Below the pieces are notes generated by a model. It saw nothing but the letters and a program-made list of their open reading frames with translations, did not search any database and had not been told where the DNA came from. A program made the position numbers and the translations under genes. DNA of 64,000 bases from Gemmobacter sp. (GTDB lineage: Bacteria; Pseudomonadota; Alphaproteobacteria; Rhodobacterales; Rhodobacteraceae): positions 1 to 64,000 of the forward strand of contig NZ_JAUCBS010000007.1 in NCBI RefSeq assembly GCF_034676705.1. Reading direction: 5' to 3'. This document shows positions 7,971 through 16,223 of this stretch, piece by piece. Numbering within the stretch: the stretch's first letter is position 1; each line of letters starts with the position of its first letter.

Positions 7971-8291
7971 ATGGCTGATTACGATCTCGAGGCACTGTCG
8001 CTCAACGAGCTGAAGAAAATGCAGAAGGACGTCGCCAAGGCGATTTCCACATTCGAGGATCGGCAGAAGGCGGAAGCCCGCGCCAAGGTGGAAGCCCTTG
8101 CCCGGGAGATGGGCTACTCCCTGGCCGAGCTTGTCGGCACCGAGACGAAGTCCGCGCGTGCGCCAGCCGCGGCGAAATACCGGCATCCTGAGAATCCGGC
8201 GCTCACTTGGTCTGGCCGCGGGCGTAAGCCGCAGTGGTTCGTTGAGGCACTGTCTGCCGGGAAAACGGCAACCGATTTGGCAATGAATTGA
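7971..8291 (+). CDS. H-NS family nucleoid protein (HvrA-like)
   Basis: This 106-residue protein has the H-NS layout: an N-terminal coiled-coil oligomerisation region (residues 1-45, LSLNELKKMQKDVAKAI, rich in Lys/Glu), a linker, and the C-terminal DNA-binding domain with the signature KYRHPENPALTWSGRGRKP. Proteins of this type bind AT-rich and newly acquired DNA and silence it; HvrA of Rhodobacter regulates photosynthesis genes. Plasmid copies often act as stealth proteins that limit disturbance of the host. The start is taken at MADYDLEAL; upstream in-frame codons look non-coding. Confidence 0.85.
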   Translation: MADYDLEALSLNELKKMQKDVAKAISTFEDRQKAEARAKVEALAREMGYSLAELVGTETKSARAPAAAKYRHPENPALTWSGRGRKPQWFVEALSAGKTATDLAMN

Positions 8292-8393
8292 CCTAGCCCA
8301 GTTGCGTCGGGCTACTTGGTCAATACACCATCAATCGAGTGATGTGCGTAAAGCAGGCTTTCAGCTCACCGCATGACGCCTGAATGACTCTGA

Positions 8394-9737
8394 CTAAGGA
8401 TTCAAAACGCCTGTTCCGGTCGGTGACAGTCGTGCCTCGAACCCCGAAGCCCGGCCTTCGCGAGGCGACCTGAGTTCGAGTGGACTTCCAGACCTTTCGG
8501 CAATCGTTGCGACAATGGCCAGCCCAAGACCGCTGCCCTCGCTATCGGACCGGGCGCGCTCGAACCGGTGCGTCAGGCGAGCGAGGTCCTCAGCGGGCAC
8601 GACCGGGCCGTCGTTGGCGACGATCAGCGTTCCGTCATTTGCAAGCGAGACCTCCACAGGAGCTTCGGCTTGTCCATGGCGCAAGGCATTCTCGATCAGA
8701 TTGCGCAAGACGATCGCGAAGGCGTCGGGGTCCAGATCCGACATGACGGCGCTTGCCGGAAGCGTGAGGAGGATGCGCCCAGGCTCGACCCCTCGCGCGA
8801 GATCGTCGACGATCAGCCGGGCCACGGGGCGCAGATCGGCCGCGATGTCGCGGCGCAGGCGGCCGCCCTCGGCGCGGGCCAGTTGCAGCAGGCGTTCGGA
8901 GAGGCGGGTCAGGCGTTTGAGCGTGGCCTCGATCTCGCCCGCACGGGCCTTGGCATCGGCGTCGCGCGTTTCGGCCTGCAGCCTTTGCGCCTGTGCGATG
9001 GCACCGGCCAAAGGCGTGCGAAGTTCATGCGCGGCATTGGCCGCAAAGCTGCGTTCCGCTGCGAAGGCCGCGTCCAGCCGCCCCAGAAGGCCGTTCATCG
9101 TATCGGCGAGGGGTGCGATTTCGGTAGGCAGATCCTCGCCGGCAACGGGGCTCAGGTCGCGCGCGCCTCGCGCCGACAGGCGGTCGCGGAACTGGCGCAG
9201 AGGCGTAAGGCTGGCGCGGACGGCCAGCACGATGGCCAGAAGCGCCACCGGCAGCACGATCAGCAGCGGCAGGCCAAGACCCATCTGTATCTCGCGCGCT
9301 ACGCTGGCGCGGTGGGCCAGCGGTTCGGCGACGATGATGCGGATCGTGCCCTGCACGGCCTCGTCGCTGTAGAGCCGATGCGTCGCCGTCTGGTGGAAGC
9401 CGATCCCGTCCCAAGCCGGAAACACGCCCGGGTCGGCGGCATGGGATTGCAGCAGGATGCGCCCTTGGTCATCCCGCACGATGTAAGTGAAGAACTCGTC
9501 ATGCTCGCGAATGGCAGCAAGGCGCTGGCTGATGCCCGCCTCCTCGCGGTTCAGGATATCAACGACAGCGAGTGGCAGGATGCGCTGTGCGGTTTCCTGC
9601 AGGGCGGAATCGAACACCTCTTCGATCTCGCTCCGCGCGATCAGCGCCGTCACACTGGCCGCGAGCACCCAAAGCACCGTCAGAGCAACGCCCAGCCAGA
9701 GCCCCAGGCGACCCTGAAGGCTGCGCGGCGCCCTCAT
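8394..9737 (-). CDS. Membrane sensor histidine kinase
   Basis: This 447-residue kinase has two membrane segments (about 11-33 and 152-175) enclosing a periplasmic sensor region of about 115 residues. A HAMP linker follows, then the dimerisation/phospho-acceptor helix with ANAAHELRTPLAG (His237), the N box LRNLIENALRHG and the G box GSGLGLAIV. The ATG at 9737 overlaps the TGA of the response regulator gene, so the pair is translationally coupled. The layout resembles the QseC/PmrB group of kinases. Because the pair is divergent from the PepSY/cytochrome genes and copies of one motif lie at both promoters, it probably controls that island. The signal is unknown; a metal or redox cue is inferred. 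Confidence 0.9.
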   Translation of the reverse strand: MRAPRSLQGRLGLWLGVALTVLWVLAASVTALIARSEIEEVFDSALQETAQRILPLAVVDILNREEAGISQRLAAIREHDEFFTYIVRDDQGRILLQSHAADPGVFPAWDGIGFHQTATHRLYSDEAVQGTIRIIVAEPLAHRASVAREIQMGLGLPLLIVLPVALLAIVLAVRASLTPLRQFRDRLSARGARDLSPVAGEDLPTEIAPLADTMNGLLGRLDAAFAAERSFAANAAHELRTPLAGAIAQAQRLQAETRDADAKARAGEIEATLKRLTRLSERLLQLARAEGGRLRRDIAADLRPVARLIVDDLARGVEPGRILLTLPASAVMSDLDPDAFAIVLRNLIENALRHGQAEAPVEVSLANDGTLIVANDGPVVPAEDLARLTHRFERARSDSEGSGLGLAIVATIAERSGSPLELRSPREGRASGFEARLSPTGTGVLNP

Positions 9738-10393
9738 GCGCGGCCCAGACGGTAGCCGAGGCCGCGTTCCGTCTCGATCACCTCCGCCCCCAGCTTCTTG
9801 CGCAGGCGGCTGACATGGACCTCGATCGTGTTGCTCTCGATCTCGGCGCCGAAGGCATAGAGCTTGTCCTCGAGCTGGGCCTTGGACAGAAGCTGGCCGG
9901 GACGGGACAGGAACGCCTCGAAAAGCGCCCATTCGCGGGCGGTCAGGGTAACCGGGCGGCCGTCGCGATGGATGCTGCGAGCGGCCAGGTCAATCTCCAG
10001 CGGCCCGTGGGTGACGATGGGGTTGGGGTTGCCGGCATAGCGGCGCGCGACCGACCCGATGCGGGCGGAGAGTTCCGCAAGGTCGAAGGGTTTCACAAGA
10101 TAGTCGTCGGCCCCTGCGTTCAGCCCTTCGATCCGGTCGCTGATCTGGTCGAGCGCGGTCAGGATGATGACGGGCGTCACATCTCCCTTGGCCCGCAGGC
10201 GGCGCAGGAACGGGATGCCGCGGCCATCGGGCAGCATCAGGTCCAAGAGCACCAGATCGAAGCTCGCCCCGGCCAAGGCGTCGGTGGCGGCGTCCAGCCG
10301 CTGGACCCAGTCGACCGAATGGCCATCAGCGGCGATCTGGTCGCGTACGGCGGCGCCCAGAACCATGTCATCTTCGATCAGCACTATGCGCAT
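9734..10393 (-). CDS. OmpR/PhoB-type response regulator
   Basis: This 219-residue regulator starts MRIVLIEDD. The receiver domain has the acidic pair Glu7/Asp8/Asp9, the phospho-acceptor Asp51 in LLDLMLPDGRG, Thr79 in ILTA and Lys101 in LVKPFD. The C-terminal winged helix (about 125-219) shows LTAREWALFEAFLSRPGQLLSKAQL and EVHVSRLRKKLG. It is QseB/PmrA-like. The ATG at 10393 is chosen because the receiver fold begins there. It is the first gene of the two-gene operon with the kinase and is divergent from the PepSY gene at 10546. Confidence 0.93.
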   Translation of the reverse strand: MRIVLIEDDMVLGAAVRDQIAADGHSVDWVQRLDAATDALAGASFDLVLLDLMLPDGRGIPFLRRLRAKGDVTPVIILTALDQISDRIEGLNAGADDYLVKPFDLAELSARIGSVARRYAGNPNPIVTHGPLEIDLAARSIHRDGRPVTLTAREWALFEAFLSRPGQLLSKAQLEDKLYAFGAEIESNTIEVHVSRLRKKLGAEVIETERGLGYRLGRA

Positions 10394-10445
10394 GGTCTTA
10401 TGCCGTCCCATTTGCCCCGGGTTGGTTTGCTTCTGACCCTCTCTC

Positions 10446-10494
10446 CTGACAGCAGACTGAAGCCCAGGCTCAGCCGTCTTCAGGCTGCCGTCAG
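10446..10494. promoter_or_regulatory. Two inverted response-regulator boxes (CTGAC-N6-CTGAAG)
   Basis: CTGACAGCAGACTGAAG (10446-10462, plus) and CTGACGGCAGCCTGAAG (10478-10494, minus) differ at 2 of 17 bases. Each is a direct repeat of CTGA half-sites 11 bp apart, the spacing typical of OmpR/PhoB-family regulators. They lie between the divergent regulator and PepSY genes. A third copy is at 11571-11587. Confidence 0.6.
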
Positions 10495-10545
10495 CTTCGG
10501 CGCGCATCACATCATCCAGATTGGCCGTAACCCGGAGTGTGGCCC

Positions 10546-10854
10546 ATGCGAAAGACGCTGACAATTCTTGCTTTTCTGACGGTCCTGCCGGCCGGTGCCG
10601 CACTGGCTGACGATGATTGCTTCGTGCCGATGGCCGATTGGCAACCGCGCGAGGCGGTGGCCGAGTTCGCCCTCGCGCAAGGCTGGGAGGTGCGCCGCAT
10701 CAAGATCGACGACGGCTGCTACGAGATCGACGGTCGCGACGCGACGGGCCGCGCCATCGAGGTCAAGCTCCATCCCGGCACGCTTCAGATCGTCGAATTC
10801 GAGTTCGAGGATGACAGTGACGATGATGAACGCGAGGGGCAGGAAAATGACTGA
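10546..10854 (+). CDS. Small periplasmic PepSY-domain protein
   Basis: This 102-residue protein has a signal peptide (MRKTLTILAFLTVLPAGAALA, cut near residue 21), followed by a single PepSY-type domain: the helix WQPREAVAEFALAQGWEV, then the strands IDDGCYEIDGRD and IEVKLHPGTLQIVEFEFE. It ends in an acidic tail (EDDSDDDEREGQ). Two cysteines at about 24 and 56 of the precursor could pair. The ATG at 10546 follows CCGGAG at 8 nt. The next gene overlaps by 8 nt. Proteins of this kind are often encoded beside QseBC-like systems and b-type cytochromes; the function is not known in detail. Confidence 0.8.
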   Translation: MRKTLTILAFLTVLPAGAALADDDCFVPMADWQPREAVAEFALAQGWEVRRIKIDDGCYEIDGRDATGRAIEVKLHPGTLQIVEFEFEDDSDDDEREGQEND

Positions 10855-11497
10855 CCATCTTTCCGTGCAGACCAAGGACGCCACCACCGTACGCGTCTGG
10901 GACCCTCTGGTCCGCGTCTTTCACTGGGGCCTCTTGGCCGCTTTTGCGACGGCCTGGCTGACGGCCGATGAGGTGCAGCCCATCCATGAAGTGGCGGGCT
11001 ACACGGTTGCAGGCTTGGTGGCCTTGCGGCTGATCTGGGGATTTGCCGACAGCCGCTATGCGCGTTTCACGCAGTTCGTGAAGGGCCCGGGGGCAACGCT
11101 CGCCTATCTGGGGTCCATGCTGCGCAGGCAGGAACCCCGCTACCTCGGTCACAACCCGGCGGGGGCGGCGATGATCGTGGCGCTTTTGCTGACGCTGTCG
11201 GGCACGGCCTTCACCGGCTGGCTGATGGCCGAACCCGACCGCGTGGCGATGCTGCCCGCCTTGCCGCAGATCGTGTCGCCCGCCTGGGCCGACGATGATG
11301 GCGATGAATACGGCGAGGGGGGCGAGGCCGAGGGCCCGCTGAAGGAGGTCCACGAGACGCTGGCCAACCTGATGCTTCTGTTGGTCGCGGCGCATGCCGC
11401 GGGGGTCGTCTTCGCCTCGATCCGCCACCGCGAGAACCTCGCCCGCGCCATGATCACGGGCGACAAGCGCGCCCCTGAGCCCGGCGACATCACCTGA
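10847..11497 (+). CDS. Cytochrome b561-type membrane protein
   Basis: This 216-residue protein has four predicted membrane helices and the histidines of the Ni-Fe hydrogenase b-subunit/cytochrome b561 family: His in RVFHWGLLAAF, His in QPIHEVAGYTVAGLVALRLIWG, and two in the last helices (KEVHETLANLM, VAAHAAGVV). Such proteins pass electrons between the quinone pool and periplasmic or FMN partners through two b hemes. An Asp/Glu/Gly-rich loop (ADDDGDEYGEGGEAEG) precedes the last helix and resembles the acidic runs in the neighbouring exported proteins. It overlaps the PepSY gene, so the two form one unit, closed by the terminator at 11537. Confidence 0.87.
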   Translation: MTDHLSVQTKDATTVRVWDPLVRVFHWGLLAAFATAWLTADEVQPIHEVAGYTVAGLVALRLIWGFADSRYARFTQFVKGPGATLAYLGSMLRRQEPRYLGHNPAGAAMIVALLLTLSGTAFTGWLMAEPDRVAMLPALPQIVSPAWADDDGDEYGEGGEAEGPLKEVHETLANLMLLLVAAHAAGVVFASIRHRENLARAMITGDKRAPEPGDIT

Positions 11498-11536
11498 CCC
11501 TGTTCCCTGACCACGCCTGTCCCTCGTGGTCCGACT

Positions 11537-11566
11537 GGCCCCGCCCTGTCTCGGCGGGGCCTTTTT
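11537..11566 (+). terminator. Intrinsic terminator after the cytochrome gene
   Basis: GGCCCCGCC and GGCGGGGCC form a perfect 9-bp stem with a 7-nt loop, followed by TTTTT. It separates the PepSY/cytochrome unit from the next genes. Confidence 0.8.
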
Positions 11567-11570
11567 CTTC

Positions 11571-11608
11571 CTGACGCCAAGCTGAAGCAGAAAGCGGGAT
11601 GGCGTCAG
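11571..11608. promoter_or_regulatory. Third response-regulator box and inverted repeat before the Asp-rich gene
   Basis: CTGACGCCAAGCTGAAG (11571-11587) matches the boxes at 10446 and 10478. Its first nine bases are also repeated inverted as TGGCGTCAG at 11600-11608. The position, 77 nt before the Asp-rich gene and just after a terminator, suggests a second promoter under the same regulator. Confidence 0.5.
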
Positions 11609-11663
11609 GAACGGCTCAGGTCCGGCGCCCAGATTGCCAGCATCAGATCCAAGGAGACCATGC

Positions 11664-12035
11664 ATGACATCCCGACTTTCCCTTCTTTTCGCATCGACGG
11701 CGCTCGCAGCGGCTCTCGGCCTGCCGGCCCTCGCCGCGATGCAGACCCAAGGCAGCGCCCAAAATGCGTGCAGCGGCGTTTGCGAAGCCGTGTTCAACGC
11801 GGACGGCCAGCCCGTGCCCCTCATCCGTGTAAGCGGAGACGATGACGACGATGATGACGGCGGATGGTTCCGTCGCGGGCACGAGGACGATGATGACGAC
11901 GAGGACTGCGACGATGATGATGATGATGATGACTGCGCCGGCACCCTCGGCAACCCTGCGCCCGCAGGCACCGTCGCACCCCCGGCAAATGGGCTCTTCG
12001 GCAACGGCGCGCCGCCCGTGGCCGTGACCAACTGA
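11664..12035 (+). CDS. Exported aspartate-rich low-complexity protein
   Basis: This 123-residue protein has a signal peptide (residues 1-25, TSRLSLLFASTALAAALGLPALA). The mature part carries three blocks of consecutive aspartates (59-65, 75-79 and 83-90) among few other residues, and four cysteines (36, 40, 82, 91). The C-terminus is Pro/Gly/Ala-rich. No known family was recognised. The start at 11664 follows AAGGAG. Such acidic runs can bind Ca2+, Fe or other divalent cations, and the genes around it (electron transfer, metal ATPase, VIT1) make metal binding or buffering in the periplasm a reasonable guess. The GAT/GAC repeats may vary in number between strains. Confidence 0.65.
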   Translation: MTSRLSLLFASTALAAALGLPALAAMQTQGSAQNACSGVCEAVFNADGQPVPLIRVSGDDDDDDDGGWFRRGHEDDDDDEDCDDDDDDDDCAGTLGNPAPAGTVAPPANGLFGNGAPPVAVTN

Positions 12036-12094
12036 TCCCGGTTCTCGCGCGCCCTGCCCATGCGGGGCGCAGATCATCACCGAAAGGACATCCG

Positions 12095-12562
12095 ATGAAA
12101 TCCCTTCTCGCGACGCTTGCCCTGACCACCGCGCTGACCCTGCCCGGGCTGGCAATGGCCCGGCCCGTGACACTGACCACCACGATGAACAGCTATGGCG
12201 GCGATGGCGCCTATCTGGCGCTCTACGTCACCGATGCCTCGGGCGCCTATGTCGGCAGCCTCTGGATGGCTGGCGGCAAGTCGAAATACTACGAGCACCT
12301 GACCGATTGGTACGCCGCCACCGGGGGCGATCCTGCCCAGATCAACGGCATCACCGGGGCGAGCGTCGGCGCCGGCCGGACGCTGGAGATCACGCTCGAT
12401 CTGGCCGATGCCCTGTTTGATGCGGGCTACACCCTGCACATCGACGCGGCGGTCGAGGATATGCGCGACAGCCCGAACGAGATCGCGGTGCCGTTGACCA
12501 GTGCTGGCGCAGGCACGCCCGTTCAGGGCCGCCGCTACATTTCCAGCTTCGTCTATCAGTAA
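12095..12562 (+). CDS. DUF2271 family periplasmic protein
   Basis: This 155-residue protein has a signal peptide (KSLLATLALTTALTLPGLAMA) and the DUF2271 fold: YGGDGAYLALYVTDASGAYVGSLWMAGGKSKYYEHLTDWY, then GASVGAGRTLEITLDLADALFDAGYTLHIDAAVED. DUF2271 proteins are found next to PepSY membrane proteins and ApbE, and have been linked to covalent flavin attachment outside the cytosol (established in genome surveys of extracytosolic flavinylation). The gene lies 12 nt before the reductase fusion. Whether it is itself flavinylated cannot be read here, because the ApbE target is a short Thr-containing motif that I could not place with confidence. Confidence 0.85.
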   Translation: MKSLLATLALTTALTLPGLAMARPVTLTTTMNSYGGDGAYLALYVTDASGAYVGSLWMAGGKSKYYEHLTDWYAATGGDPAQINGITGASVGAGRTLEITLDLADALFDAGYTLHIDAAVEDMRDSPNEIAVPLTSAGAGTPVQGRRYISSFVYQ

Positions 12563-12574
12563 GGGAACGGACCG

Positions 12575-14776
12575 ATGATCCGCGTGCTGCATCGCTGGCC
12601 GGGGCTTCTGGCCCTGGCCCTCGTGACCGTCCTCTCGCTCAGCGGCGCAGTGCTGTCGGTCTTTCCCATGGCCGAGCGGCTTGCCGCTCCGCAGGCAGTG
12701 GCGGGGCAGAGCGTGGCCGATCTGGCCGCCCACGTGGCCGCGACGCATCCGGGGCTGGAAGAGATCCGGCGGTCCCCCTCGGGAATCGTCACGGCTTGGT
12801 GGTTCGACGGCGGCACGCCAGGTTCCGCCGTGATCGACCCGGCGACAGGCGCGGATGTCGGGTCGGCCGACCCCAACCCGGTCGAACGCTGGCTGACGAA
12901 CCTGCACCGGTCGCTGTTTCTGGACGATGCCGGGCGACTGGTGATGGCGGCCGGGGCTGCCGCGATGCTGGTCCTGACTCTATCGGGTGCGGCCCTTGTC
13001 GCGCGGCGCACCGGCGGCTGGCGGCGCTGGTTTGCGCGGCTGCGCGGGCCGCTGGCAGGGCGTCTGCATGTGGAACTGGCGCGCGTTGCGGTTTTCGGCC
13101 TTGCCCTGTCGGCAGCGACGGCGCTGTGGATGACGGCCTCGACCTTTGACCTGCTGCCCGATGGCGCGGCGCGCCCCGCCGACCCTGCGGCGGTCAGCGG
13201 GCAAATGGCGTTCCCGCTGGATCAGATGGCGGCGCTCCGCGATGTGCCAGTCAGTGACTTGCGCAAGCTGAGCTTTCCCTATGCGGGCGATGCGCAGGAT
13301 GTGTTCACCCTGTCCACCGATGCGGGCACCGGACTGATCGACCAGGGGACCGGCGAACTCCTCTCCCGGGCAGACCTGACGCCAAGGCAGCAGGTCTCGG
13401 AAACCATCTACATGCTGCACACCGGTCAGGGTGCGGCGGTGCTTGGGCTAGTCCTCGGCCTGATCGCTCTGAGCGTGCCGGTAATGGGTGTGACCGGCAC
13501 GCTGATCTGGATTGCCGGTCGTCGGGGTCGGCCCCGCCTGCGCGACAATGCGCCCCCGGGCCGCGCACAGACGGTGATCCTTGTCGGCTCCGAAGGCGGC
13601 AGCACATGGGGTTTCGCCGCGACGCTGGCGCGGGCCCTGCGGGATGCGGGCCAAGCGGTGCATATCGCGCCGATGTCGGGTTTCGACCCAGCCCGTTACC
13701 CCAAGGCGGACCGCTTCCTGATCCTCGCCGCCACCTATGGCGAAGGTGACGCGCCCGCTTCGGCCCGCGGGTTCCTCGATCGGCTGGCGCGGATGGCTCC
13801 GACCGCCCCGCTGGCCGTGCTGGGCTTTGGCGACCGCAGTTTCCCGGCCTTCTGCGCCTTTGCGGCAGAGGTGGAGGCCGCCGCCCATGCCAAGGGCTGG
13901 GCCACCCTCCTGCCCTTGGACAAAGTGGACCGCCAATCGCCGCAGGATTTCGCACGCTGGGGCCGGGCACTGGGGCAGGCCATCGGGCTGACGCTCGACC
14001 TTGACCACCAGCCCGCCCGCCCCGAGGCGCAGGGCCTCTCGCTGATCTCGCGCCGCGACTATGGCGAGGCGGTGCAGGCCCCGACCGCGATCCTGCGCTT
14101 TTCCTTGCCAAAAGCGACCCTCTGGGCGCGGCTGACAGGCCGGGGTTTCGCACGGTTTCAGGCGGGCGACCTTCTCGGCATCCTGCCCGAAGGCTCCACC
14201 GTCCCGCGCTTCTACTCGCTCGCATCGGGCAGCCGGGACGGGTTTGTCGAAATCGTGGTGAAGAAGCACCCGAGGGGCCTGTGTTCCGGCCAGTTGCTGG
14301 CACTGGAACCGGGTGACGCCGTCCAGGCCTTCCTGCGGCGCAATCCGGGCTTTCATGCCGGGCGCGGTCGGGCGCCCCTGATCTTGATCGGGGCAGGCAC
14401 GGGGATCGGGCCGCTGGCCGGGATCATCCGCGCCAATGCCCGCCACCGTCCGGTGCATCTCTTCTTTGGGATGCGCCACCCGGACAGTGACTTCCTGTAT
14501 GGTGACGATCTGACCGCGTGGCAGGCCGAGGGGCGTCTGACGCAGCTCTCCACCGCCGTCTCGCGCGGGGCGCGGCCGCATTATGTGCAGGACGCCCTGC
14601 GCGCCGAGGCCGCGCAGGTGGCCGACGCGCTCCGGCAGGGTGCAAAGGTGATGGTCTGCGGCGGGCGTGACATGGCGCAAGGCGTGGGTCGCGCGCTGGA
14701 GGATATCCTGGCGCCCATGGGCCTGACGCCCGCGATGCTCAAGGCCGGGGGGCGCTATGTCGAAGATGTCTACTGA
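12575..14776 (+). CDS. PepSY-TM / flavodoxin / FNR-like reductase fusion
   Basis: This 733-residue membrane flavoprotein has a PepSY-associated membrane region (residues 1-310) with helices at about 8-30, 115-140, 165-190 and 285-310. A flavodoxin-like FMN domain begins at VILVGSEGGSTWGFAATLARAL and contains ATYGEGDAPASA. A FAD/NADPH ferredoxin-reductase domain follows, with RFYSLASGS for FAD, GLCSGQL, LIGAGTGIGPLAGI for NADPH, and the end KAGGRYVEDVY, close to sulfite reductase alpha and cytochrome P450 reductase tails. It should move electrons from cytosolic NADPH across the membrane to periplasmic acceptors. Its stop overlaps the first codons of the broken apbE gene. Confidence 0.88.
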   Translation: MIRVLHRWPGLLALALVTVLSLSGAVLSVFPMAERLAAPQAVAGQSVADLAAHVAATHPGLEEIRRSPSGIVTAWWFDGGTPGSAVIDPATGADVGSADPNPVERWLTNLHRSLFLDDAGRLVMAAGAAAMLVLTLSGAALVARRTGGWRRWFARLRGPLAGRLHVELARVAVFGLALSAATALWMTASTFDLLPDGAARPADPAAVSGQMAFPLDQMAALRDVPVSDLRKLSFPYAGDAQDVFTLSTDAGTGLIDQGTGELLSRADLTPRQQVSETIYMLHTGQGAAVLGLVLGLIALSVPVMGVTGTLIWIAGRRGRPRLRDNAPPGRAQTVILVGSEGGSTWGFAATLARALRDAGQAVHIAPMSGFDPARYPKADRFLILAATYGEGDAPASARGFLDRLARMAPTAPLAVLGFGDRSFPAFCAFAAEVEAAAHAKGWATLLPLDKVDRQSPQDFARWGRALGQAIGLTLDLDHQPARPEAQGLSLISRRDYGEAVQAPTAILRFSLPKATLWARLTGRGFARFQAGDLLGILPEGSTVPRFYSLASGSRDGFVEIVVKKHPRGLCSGQLLALEPGDAVQAFLRRNPGFHAGRGRAPLILIGAGTGIGPLAGIIRANARHRPVHLFFGMRHPDSDFLYGDDLTAWQAEGRLTQLSTAVSRGARPHYVQDALRAEAAQVADALRQGAKVMVCGGRDMAQGVGRALEDILAPMGLTPAMLKAGGRYVEDVY

Positions 14777-14833
14777 CCTGATCCGCCAGGCGCTGAACGG
14801 CCCGACCATGGGTACCCGCTGGTCCGCGCTTTT

Positions 14834-14841
14834 CCATGCCG
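14834..14841. repeat. Left copy of the 8-bp target site duplication (CCATGCCG)
   Basis: CCATGCCG directly precedes the left end of the IS256-family element and is repeated after the right end at 16216-16223. Confidence 0.92.
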
Positions 14842-16215
14842 GATAGTGCCCCACGGCGTGGTGTAGGAGCGCCGACCTTCTGAGAGGTCCTGGTCTGTCA
14901 GGTAGCCACGGCAGGCAGCCTGACGTTGGGATTGTCGGTGACGCGGGCGAGCGTTTCAAGGCTCATGTATCGCCGCGCGACGGCCCACTCGTCGTTGGTC
15001 TCGAGCATCAGCGCGCCGACGAGGCGGACGATGGCAGCATCGTTCGGGAAGATCCCTATGACATCGGCTCGCCGTTTCACCTCGCGGTTCACACGTTCCA
15101 GCGGGTTGGTGGAGGCGATCTGGGTCCAGTGCTCGCGGGGAAACGACATGTAAGCGAGGACATCGTCGCAGGAGGCGTCCATCAGGGCACCGAGTTTGGG
15201 CTGCTTTTCCCGCAGGGCGTCGGCCACGACATTCCACTGTGCCTCGGCGTCGGCCTTGCTCTCCTGGGCAAAGATCGTCTTCAGCATCGCCGCCACCGCG
15301 GTGCGCTGCTTTGCCGGAGCGTAAGCCAGGACGTTGCGCATCCAGTGAATGCGGCATCTCTGGTGGGTGGCGTTGAAGACCCGGCGCGCCGCGGCCCGCA
15401 GGCCCTTGTGGTCGTCTGCGATCACCAGCTTCACGCCGCGCAGGCCCCGGTCCGCAAGACTGCGCAGGAAGTCGGTCCAGAAGGTCTCCGCCTCGGACGG
15501 ACCGGTGGCGACGCCCAGCACCTCGCGCTTGCCGTCCTCGTTCACGGCCACGGCGAGTATCACCGCCTTGCTGATGATGCGCCCGCCCTCCCTGACCTTG
15601 AGGTAGGTGGCGTCGAGCCAGAGATAGGGCCACGCACCTTCCAGGGGGCGGGCCAGGAAGGCGTCCACCCGCTCATCGATCTCCATGCACAGCCGGCTGA
15701 CCTGGCTCTTCGACATGCCACCAGCGCCCATGGCTTTGACCAGATCATCGACGGACCGCGTCGAGATGCCGTGGACGTAGGCTTCCTGGATCACAGCAAC
15801 CAAGGCTTTCTCCGCCGTGCGGCGTGGCTCGAGGAAGCTGGGGAAGTAGCTTCCCTTCCGCAACTTCGGGATCTCCAGCGAGATGCGGCCAGCGCGCGTG
15901 TCCCAGTCCCGGTCGCGGTATCCGTTTCGCTGGGCTTCCCGCATCGGCGAGCGCGCACCTTTGGCCGCGCCCGTCCGCGCCTCGATCTCTGCTTCCATGA
16001 TCCGCTCGGCCGCAAAGGCCAGCATCTCGCGCACGAGGTCGCCATCGGCCTGCTTCTCAACCAGCTCGATCAGCGCCATTCTGTCGTCGGTCATCGTCAT
16101 CTCCGTCTCAGGTTTCAGGTGTCGCAACCCAAACCTTTCCGAAGATCGACGGTGACCGCCAGCGTCGCCATCAGCGTCGCCTGCGGCCTCCTACACCACG
16201 CCGTGGGGCACTATC
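14842..16215. mobile_element. IS256-family insertion sequence (1374 bp)
   Basis: Both ends are defined. The left end begins GATAGTGCCCCACGGCGTGG and the right end is its reverse complement; the match runs perfectly for 28 bp (14842-14869 and 16188-16215). Identical 8-bp duplications flank it, as expected for IS256 (8-9 bp). The length and the single minus-strand transposase gene also fit. The intact duplication and perfect terminal repeats suggest a recent insertion. Confidence 0.95.
14898..16094 (-). CDS. IS256-family transposase (mutator-type)
   Basis: This protein of about 398 residues carries the DDE triad of the mutator superfamily: Asp in YLWLDATYLKVREGG, Asp in VKLVIADDHKGLRAA, and Glu in STNPLERVNREVKRR. 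It has the conserved RCRIHWMRNVLAY helix between the second Asp and the Glu. The N-terminus holds GARSPMREAQRNGYRDRDWDTR and ISLEIPKLRKGSYFP, typical of the family. The ATG at 16094 is chosen for spacing to GACGGAG; an ATG at 16100 and a TTG further up are alternatives. The frame is intact, so the element may be active. Confidence 0.93.
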   Translation of the reverse strand: MTDDRMALIELVEKQADGDLVREMLAFAAERIMEAEIEARTGAAKGARSPMREAQRNGYRDRDWDTRAGRISLEIPKLRKGSYFPSFLEPRRTAEKALVAVIQEAYVHGISTRSVDDLVKAMGAGGMSKSQVSRLCMEIDERVDAFLARPLEGAWPYLWLDATYLKVREGGRIISKAVILAVAVNEDGKREVLGVATGPSEAETFWTDFLRSLADRGLRGVKLVIADDHKGLRAAARRVFNATHQRCRIHWMRNVLAYAPAKQRTAVAAMLKTIFAQESKADAEAQWNVVADALREKQPKLGALMDASCDDVLAYMSFPREHWTQIASTNPLERVNREVKRRADVIGIFPNDAAIVRLVGALMLETNDEWAVARRYMSLETLARVTDNPNVRLPAVAT

Positions 16216-16223
16216 CCATGCCG
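16216..16223. repeat. Right copy of the 8-bp target site duplication (CCATGCCG)
   Basis: It is identical to 14834-14841. Deleting one copy together with the IS restores the apbE reading frame. Confidence 0.92.

Noticed and set aside
9738..9932. Longer start for the histidine kinase
   Set aside because: The extra 65 residues are inside the response regulator gene and have no family similarity. The ATG at 9737 overlaps the regulator stop, as is usual for coupled pairs.
11842..11940. Short tandem repeats (GAT/GAC) resembling a CRISPR-like or VNTR array
   Set aside because: They are codon repeats that encode the Asp runs of an exported protein; there are no spacers and no cas genes.
12038..12080. 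GC-rich hairpin (GCGCCC ... GGGCGC) before the DUF2271 gene as a riboswitch
   Set aside because: It is a simple short stem without conserved riboswitch features or a following T-run.
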